Shown: piece after piece, positions 59,349 to 64,000 of the stretch
How positions within the stretch are numbered: position 1 is the stretch's first letter
Layout of the letters: each line of letters opens with the position of its first letter
NCBI RefSeq assembly: GCF_008635795.1
Contig: NZ_VWRQ01000006.1
Location: 62,001 to 126,000, forward strand
Length of the DNA stretch: 64,000 nt
DNA from: Paenibacillus tepidiphilus
GTDB taxonomy: Bacteria > Bacillota > Bacilli > Paenibacillales > Paenibacillaceae
Reading direction: 5' to 3'
The notes under the pieces: generated by a model
Database searches by the model: none
The model's input: the letters and a program-made list of their open reading frames with translations, nothing else
What the model was told of the DNA's origin: nothing
Program-made: the position numbers and the translations under genes

Positions 59349-61424
59349 TCAACCAGTTCCCTTCGGCAGCGTCTTCCGCAGATAGCAAGCCAATTGCAGA
59401 TGCAGAAGATGCTCCTGATTGCTGAAGGACATGCCCAGTATCTCTTCAATCTTGTGAATCCGCTGATAGAGCGTGTTGATATGGATGTGCAGAGCGGCCG
59501 CCGTCTGCGCAGCCGATCCTCCGCTTGCCATATAAGCGGTCAGCGTATCCTCCAGCACCGCAGCCGCTCCTTTGGCCGGGCGCAGCGGCTCGAAGATTTC
59601 GTCCATGAATGCAGTCAGATCTTCAGCCGGCTGGCGGATGAACAGCCGGTTCACGCCGATGTCGGCATAACGGATGGGACCGGCCTTGCCCCTGGTCTTC
59701 TGGTAAGCCAGCGCTTTATCCGCTTCCTGATAGCTGGTGTTGACCGCCTCCACCCCCGTCCGTACAGAGCCGATCCCCCCGAACAGCGCAATCCCCGCCT
59801 TACGCTCCCATTCGGCCAGGGAGGCGATGAACCGCCGTTCCAGCTCCCCGGGCTTATATCCTTCCTGGACCATCAGCAGGAAGGTAATCCGCCGTTCGCT
59901 CGCGAAGGCCAGGGGAAGCGCCGGATGGGTCACATATTCCCGAACAAAGGAGATCAGCTGAAGGGAAAGCGTGCCGAGCGCAGCCGGGTCCCCGGACTCC
60001 GGAAATTCCAGCAGCCCTACCGCGACGCGGGTGGCCGGTCCGATGCCGATCTCTCCCGAGCGTTCCCAATACTCGGCGGAATCCTTGCTCAGACGCAGAT
60101 CGTTGAAGAGCTGCTGGGTCTTCTTGAAATACAGCTCGGCAAGCGACTGCTTGCGCATCAGCTCCAGTGCGAGAATGGAGCTTCCCTGCTCCAGCGCCAC
60201 CAATTGCAGCGGCGTCAGCCGGCCCTCTGCCTGAACCAGCAGGTATCCCAGGCACTGCCTTGCGGAAGCGATCGGATACAGATGGAGCAGCGGCCCTTCC
60301 CCCTCGCTTTCTACAGTCGTCAAATAGTCGGGAGGCTGCAGCGACTGGTACAGCTTCACAAGCGTCTCCATGCTCCAGCCTGGCGCCCATTCGGCACGCC
60401 GCGGGTGCCACTGCCGGTCGATGAAATCGACAAAAACCAGCGGCAGCCCGGTCACCCGCGCCATTTCGCCGGCAATGGAGCCGACCCCTTTGTTCTGCAG
60501 GGACAGCTTCATCAGCGATGAGTGAATCTCATCCCGCCGGATCAGCGCCTCATTCTGCTCACTTAATTCCGCATAAAGCTTCGCGTTGGTAATGGCAATC
60601 GACACCTGGTCCGCGAAGCTCTGCAAGAGCCGCACCTCCGCCTCGCCGAACAGCGGAATCTGGCCTTTTTGATAAAAGATCAGCACGCATTCGGTCCGCC
60701 CCTCAATCTTGATCGGCACCGAAATAATGGAGCAGACATTCTCGAAATGATAGGCCGTGTACAGATGCCGCCGGTTGTCCTCGGACATATTGCCTACATC
60801 TTCCTCCAATAGGCGCATGCTGTCGTAGAGACGCGGCTCGCCCCGCAGGAAGGTCTTGCCGATGATCCCCTCGCCCGGCTTCATCCGCATCAGAAGCATC
60901 TCTTCACCCATCTCTCCGGCCCGGGCCTTGACCTTCAAGGCGTCGGCCGCAGGCTCGTAGCTCCACAGCACCCCGATGCTGTCATAGGGGATTACGGCCA
61001 GCGCACTTGCCAGGATGCGTTCCAGCAGCTCGTCCAAATCCAGCAGCTGTGTCACATCGCGGAAACTGTTCATCATCGTATTAAGGGCTTGCTCATGTTT
61101 AGCGGCCATAAACTCGGTATAACATGGATACAGCAGAGAGGTAAGCTCCGCCAGTTCTTCCTCCGAAAGCTCCATCACTCTATAAATACGGATCGCAATG
61201 CATACATTTTGATCATATGGAAGGTAAGCTAACGTACACTCTTTCATTTCTATTATAGCTTGCGGCTTCCTTAACGTCTGCCCGGCCAACAACACAGGAG
61301 GGAGCATCTGCCGGCCTTCCGTTTGATAAATCCCCTGCCACTCCGTCCAATTCCGGCTGATCCAGAGAGCAAAGTCGGCAGTTCCCAGCCGTTCCCTTAA
61401 CATTTTTTCAAAAAAAGCCTGCAT
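59349..61424 (-). CDS. GAF-domain PucR-type transcriptional regulator
   Basis: 691 residues. A GAF domain occupies about residues 130-285 (DLDELLERILASALAVIPYDSIGVLW, KPGEGIIGKTFL, SIISVPIKIEGRTECVLIFYQKGQIPLFGEAEVRLLQSFADQVSIAITNAKLYAEL over the region). The middle resembles the PucR/CdaR sensor part. The C-terminal ~60 residues are the PucR HTH (LEDTLTAYMASGGSAAQTAAALHIHINTLYQRIHKIEEILG). Such regulators usually control use of purines, sugar acids or amides. It is divergent from an MFS importer and an amidohydrolase, which are the likely targets. ATG at 61424 has AGGGGTGG five bases before it. Confidence 0.88.
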   Translation of the reverse strand: MQAFFEKMLRERLGTADFALWISRNWTEWQGIYQTEGRQMLPPVLLAGQTLRKPQAIIEMKECTLAYLPYDQNVCIAIRIYRVMELSEEELAELTSLLYPCYTEFMAAKHEQALNTMMNSFRDVTQLLDLDELLERILASALAVIPYDSIGVLWSYEPAADALKVKARAGEMGEEMLLMRMKPGEGIIGKTFLRGEPRLYDSMRLLEEDVGNMSEDNRRHLYTAYHFENVCSIISVPIKIEGRTECVLIFYQKGQIPLFGEAEVRLLQSFADQVSIAITNAKLYAELSEQNEALIRRDEIHSSLMKLSLQNKGVGSIAGEMARVTGLPLVFVDFIDRQWHPRRAEWAPGWSMETLVKLYQSLQPPDYLTTVESEGEGPLLHLYPIASARQCLGYLLVQAEGRLTPLQLVALEQGSSILALELMRKQSLAELYFKKTQQLFNDLRLSKDSAEYWERSGEIGIGPATRVAVGLLEFPESGDPAALGTLSLQLISFVREYVTHPALPLAFASERRITFLLMVQEGYKPGELERRFIASLAEWERKAGIALFGGIGSVRTGVEAVNTSYQEADKALAYQKTRGKAGPIRYADIGVNRLFIRQPAEDLTAFMDEIFEPLRPAKGAAAVLEDTLTAYMASGGSAAQTAAALHIHINTLYQRIHKIEEILGMSFSNQEHLLHLQLACYLRKTLPKGTG

Positions 61425-61440
61425 ACTATCCACCCCTGTC

Positions 61441-61490
61441 AATGTAGGTTTCCATATCAGAATGAACTTTATTATATAGGAACCTACATT
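61441..61490. promoter_or_regulatory. Operator-like inverted repeat between the PucR-type and MFS genes
   Basis: AATGTAGGTT (61441-61450) and its exact reverse complement AACCTACATT (61481-61490) flank an AT-rich 30-base centre; CC/GG next to the arms nearly extends the pairing. It is 17 bases from the regulator start, which suits autoregulation and control of the divergent MFS gene. Confidence 0.6.
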
Positions 61491-61568
61491 GTAAAGAAAG
61501 CTGCGATCCTGTAATTTGAATATAATAAATCAATATAAATAACAATCCATGAGAAAGAAGGTAACACG

Positions 61569-62801
61569 ATGTCGAAAGTGATCCACAGCAAGCACTTCAA
61601 GCACATTATTTTGGCCCTGTTGTTTCTCGGATGGTGCCTCGGAAATCTGGACCGCTTCGTCATCAACTACGCTGTAGTCAGCATTTCTGAGGATTTGGGG
61701 CTGAGCGCTTCCTCGCAGGGGATTATCCTCAGCAGCTTTTTTCTCGGTTATGCGATCATGCAAATTCCCGGCGGTGCGCTGGCTGACCGGTTCGGCTACC
61801 GGAAGGTGATCCTGTTCTCCCTCTTCTCATGGTCGGTCTTCACAATGATTACCGGCTCTGCCTGGTCCCTGATCTCACTTGTGCTCGTCCGGTTTCTGTT
61901 CGGTCTTGGCGAGGGCGGCTTCTTCCCCTCCGGCTCGAAGGCCATTGCCGTTAATTTCCCCGTCAACCAGCGCAGCAGTGCGATGTCTGTGATGCTGGCT
62001 TCCGGCGCCATTATGGGCGTAGTTACACCGCTGGTCTCCGGCTTCGCACTCGAATCCATCGGCTGGCGCAGTCTGTTCCACATTTTCGGCATCATCGGAA
62101 TTGTCATTACGATTCTGATGTTCTTTTTCCTCAAAGAGCCCGCCCGTACTCCCGTACCATCCGCTTCCCCCGAAGCCAGAAAGAATGTCTCATTAAAAAC
62201 AGTACTCCGGAATCCGATGATCTGGGGCCTGTTCCTCAGCTATTTCAGCATTTACGCCGTCAACTGGGGCCTGTCTTCCTGGATGCCTACCTACATGGTC
62301 AATGTCCGCGGACTGAATCTGAAGGAAATGGGCATGCTCTCAGCCATTCCGGCGATTATCGGCATCGTCACCATGCTGCTGGGCGGTTATGTCATGGACC
62401 GTATTCCTGCAGGCAAAGACCGTAAAATTTCCGCCGCTTTCGGATTGATCGTAGCTGTTGCCCTTTACCTGATGAGTACTGCGGAGAGCATCGCCCTGTT
62501 CATAACCTATGAGACCGTCGTCCGGATCGCCGCCGGCTTCGTGTCCACGCTGATCATCTCCAAATCCGTGAAGTCGATGCCCGAAACCGTTGCGGCGACA
62601 GCCAGCGGCTTCGTCAATACAGGCGCCCAGCTGGCCGGCTTCCTGACGCCGATGCTGATCGGCTTCCTGGTCGATGCCTCCGGAGGCTCGTATACCACCG
62701 CCTTTACGATGCTGATCGCCTTTGCCGTAATTTGCTCCGCATCGCTGCTGTTCAGCCGCCGTACCCAGCCCGATCTGCCGGCCGAGCCGCAAACGACTTG
62801 A
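61569..62801 (+). CDS. MFS transporter, anion:cation symporter type
   Basis: 410 residues with twelve predicted helices. Motif in loop 2-3: GGALADRFGYRKV. The start of helix 1 (LFLGWCLGNLDRFVINYAVVSISEDLGLS) resembles transporters of sugar acids, sialate or small carboxylates (ACS family: GudP, NanT types). It probably imports the substrate of the adjacent M20 hydrolase. GAGAAAGAAGG lies before the ATG. The spacer to the next gene is 84 bases, so the two likely form an operon under the PucR-type regulator. Confidence 0.88.
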   Translation: MSKVIHSKHFKHIILALLFLGWCLGNLDRFVINYAVVSISEDLGLSASSQGIILSSFFLGYAIMQIPGGALADRFGYRKVILFSLFSWSVFTMITGSAWSLISLVLVRFLFGLGEGGFFPSGSKAIAVNFPVNQRSSAMSVMLASGAIMGVVTPLVSGFALESIGWRSLFHIFGIIGIVITILMFFFLKEPARTPVPSASPEARKNVSLKTVLRNPMIWGLFLSYFSIYAVNWGLSSWMPTYMVNVRGLNLKEMGMLSAIPAIIGIVTMLLGGYVMDRIPAGKDRKISAAFGLIVAVALYLMSTAESIALFITYETVVRIAAGFVSTLIISKSVKSMPETVAATASGFVNTGAQLAGFLTPMLIGFLVDASGGSYTTAFTMLIAFAVICSASLLFSRRTQPDLPAEPQTT

Positions 62802-62885
62802 GCACATATGGAAAAGGCCCGCTGACGTTGGCCAAGCTCATGCTTAACAGCCACACCATTTCTAATGAACGAGGTGCCTTCATAC

Positions 62886-64000
62886 ATGAATATGACGATC
62901 GACTTGACCCGTTTTGTATCTGAAGCCATTGAGCTGAAAAAAGAGCGTTTCACCTCTGCCAGTGACCTGATCTGGTCGTTTGCGGAAACGCGGTTTGATG
63001 AATATCAGTCTGCCGATACCTTGATCGGAGTGCTGGAAGCCGAGGGCTTCAGCATAGAGAGAGGGGTTGCGGGCCTGGCGACGGGCTTCATCGCTTCCTA
63101 CCGCTCCGGTAGCGGCGGTCCCGTGATTGCGCTGCTTGGCGAATACGATGCGCTGGCGGATCTCAGCCAGGAGGCCGGCGTCAGCGAATACCAGCCGGTG
63201 CATCCGCGCGGCAACGGCCACGGCTGCGGCCACAATCTGCTGGGCGTTGGCGCGCTCGCCGCTGCGGTGGCGGTCAAGGATTATATGGCCGGGCATCCGG
63301 AGGCTGCCGGTGAAGTGCGTTTCTATGGCTGTCCGGCCGAGGAGAGCGGCTACGGCAAGACCTACCTTGCCCGCGAAGGGTACTTCAAGGACGTCGACGC
63401 CGCCTATTCCTGGCATCCGCATGCGCTGAATGCCGTTATGCACGGCAGCTCCAACGCAGTGATCCACGCCACCTTTGCCTTCAAGGGCATCAGCGCCCAT
63501 GCCGCCGCCGCTCCGCATCTGGGACGCAGCGCGCTGGACGCCGTGGAGCTGATGAACATCGGCGCCAATTATATGCGCGAGCACATGGTGGACCAGGCCC
63601 GCCTTCATTATGCCATTACCAATTCGGGCGGCTTCGCCCCGAATGTGGTGCAGGCCGATGCGGAGGTGACCTATCTCGTCCGGGCGCCGAAATCGGCCCA
63701 GGTCCGCGAGCTGTTCGCGCGGCTCGTCAAGGTCGCCGAAGGCGCCGCGCTGATGACCGGCACGCAGATGAGCTACCGCTACGAAGGCGCCTGCGCCAAT
63801 CTGATTCCCAACAGCACACTGGAGCGGGTGCTGTATAAGCATCTCAGCGCACTCGGGGCTCCGGCTTACGAGGAGACGGAGTACGCCTATGCCCGGGCGA
63901 TCTATGAGACGCTGCCGGAGAGCAACAAGCAGGACGCGGCGGCCATGGTTGGTCCCAAGCTGGCGCCGCTGCTGGCCGGGCAACCGCTGGCAGGCTTCAT
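62886..64000 (+). CDS. M20 family amidohydrolase, AbgB-like (partial, 3' end outside)
   Basis: 371 codons are inside the window and the frame is still open at 64000. M20 metal site: LLGEYDALADL, NGHGCGHNLLG (His ligands) and CPAEESGYGK (catalytic and metal Glu); SAHAAAAPHLGRSALDAVELMNIGANYMREHM spans the dimerisation insert. This is the pattern of AbgB, subunit B of p-aminobenzoyl-glutamate hydrolase, which removes an N-acyl group from an amino acid. ATG at 62886 has GAGGTG nine bases upstream. With the MFS gene it suggests uptake and cleavage of an amide compound; whether an AbgA partner follows is unknown. Confidence 0.88.
   Translation, partial: MNMTIDLTRFVSEAIELKKERFTSASDLIWSFAETRFDEYQSADTLIGVLEAEGFSIERGVAGLATGFIASYRSGSGGPVIALLGEYDALADLSQEAGVSEYQPVHPRGNGHGCGHNLLGVGALAAAVAVKDYMAGHPEAAGEVRFYGCPAEESGYGKTYLAREGYFKDVDAAYSWHPHALNAVMHGSSNAVIHATFAFKGISAHAAAAPHLGRSALDAVELMNIGANYMREHMVDQARLHYAITNSGGFAPNVVQADAEVTYLVRAPKSAQVRELFARLVKVAEGAALMTGTQMSYRYEGACANLIPNSTLERVLYKHLSALGAPAYEETEYAYARAIYETLPESNKQDAAAMVGPKLAPLLAGQPLAGF

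Noticed and set aside
62880..63983. 367-codon minus-strand ORF
   Set aside because: It is antisense to the AbgB-like M20 gene, whose metal-site motifs are intact in the plus frame; GC-rich DNA often leaves such long shadows.

Overview
The window looks like a chromosomal segment of a spore-forming Firmicute of the Paenibacillus type. It has moderately high GC coding DNA, strong AGGAGG-type ribosome sites, several GTG and TTG starts, an alpha/beta small acid-soluble spore protein behind a sigma-G-like promoter, YlbJ-, LytH- and YunB-like sporulation proteins, a T-box in front of trpS, and an orphan extracellular-solute/ABC/AraC sugar cluster typical of plant-associated Paenibacillus. The genus is an inference from gene content; no rRNA is present.

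Layout. 1-21.9 kb is mostly housekeeping and sporulation: the 5' end of a penicillin-binding protein, a CvpA-like/transglutaminase membrane protein, an MFS exporter, a small Toprim protein, ctaB, a YfhP-like protein, trpS with its T-box, aldose epimerase, a SASP, a PepF-type peptidase, YycC, DUF2225, a truncated globin, YlbJ, NAD kinase, two proteins carrying copper-amine-oxidase-like domains (one an S41 protease), a YutD-like protein and a LytH-like M23 peptidase. 21.9-23.6 kb holds a GH13 alpha-glycosidase.

23.8-33.2 kb is an accessory surface island. Two paralogous small beta-rich proteins lie opposite a 593-residue protein built from 17 Thr/Ser-rich repeats, which is followed by three overlapping glycosyltransferase-2/TPR genes. 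This reads as a candidate repeat-protein plus dedicated glycosylation system. 33.4-36.6 kb has a long YunB, an AT-rich islet with two unknown genes, and a TVP38-like membrane protein. 36.7-40.5 kb is a glycine betaine OpuA operon with a divergent GbsR-type regulator. 40.6-45.4 kb has a LacI regulator, repeat-rich intergenic DNA, a fabH with a FapR-like operator, and an SDR gene divergent from a frameshifted merR, with two MerR-style 19-bp-spacer promoters between them.

45.4-58.4 kb is a pectin-type region: a GH28 polygalacturonase, two permeases and a lipoprotein in one operon, a second paralogous lipoprotein, and a divergent membrane AraC regulator. Set between the two lipoprotein genes are two paralogous HTH/TPR regulators of RRNPP (AimR/PlcR/NprR) style. 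The second overlaps a 39-codon gene (52830 down to 52711) that has a consensus ribosome site, a secretion-signal-like N-terminus and its own terminator. It has the expected form of a pheromone precursor and is the best candidate here for an undescribed system. The C-terminal half of its receptor is strikingly AT-rich compared with its N-terminal half, which suggests a mosaic origin. 58.5-64 kb carries a lipoprotein, a GAF/PucR-type regulator, a divergent MFS importer and an AbgB-like M20 hydrolase that runs off the end.
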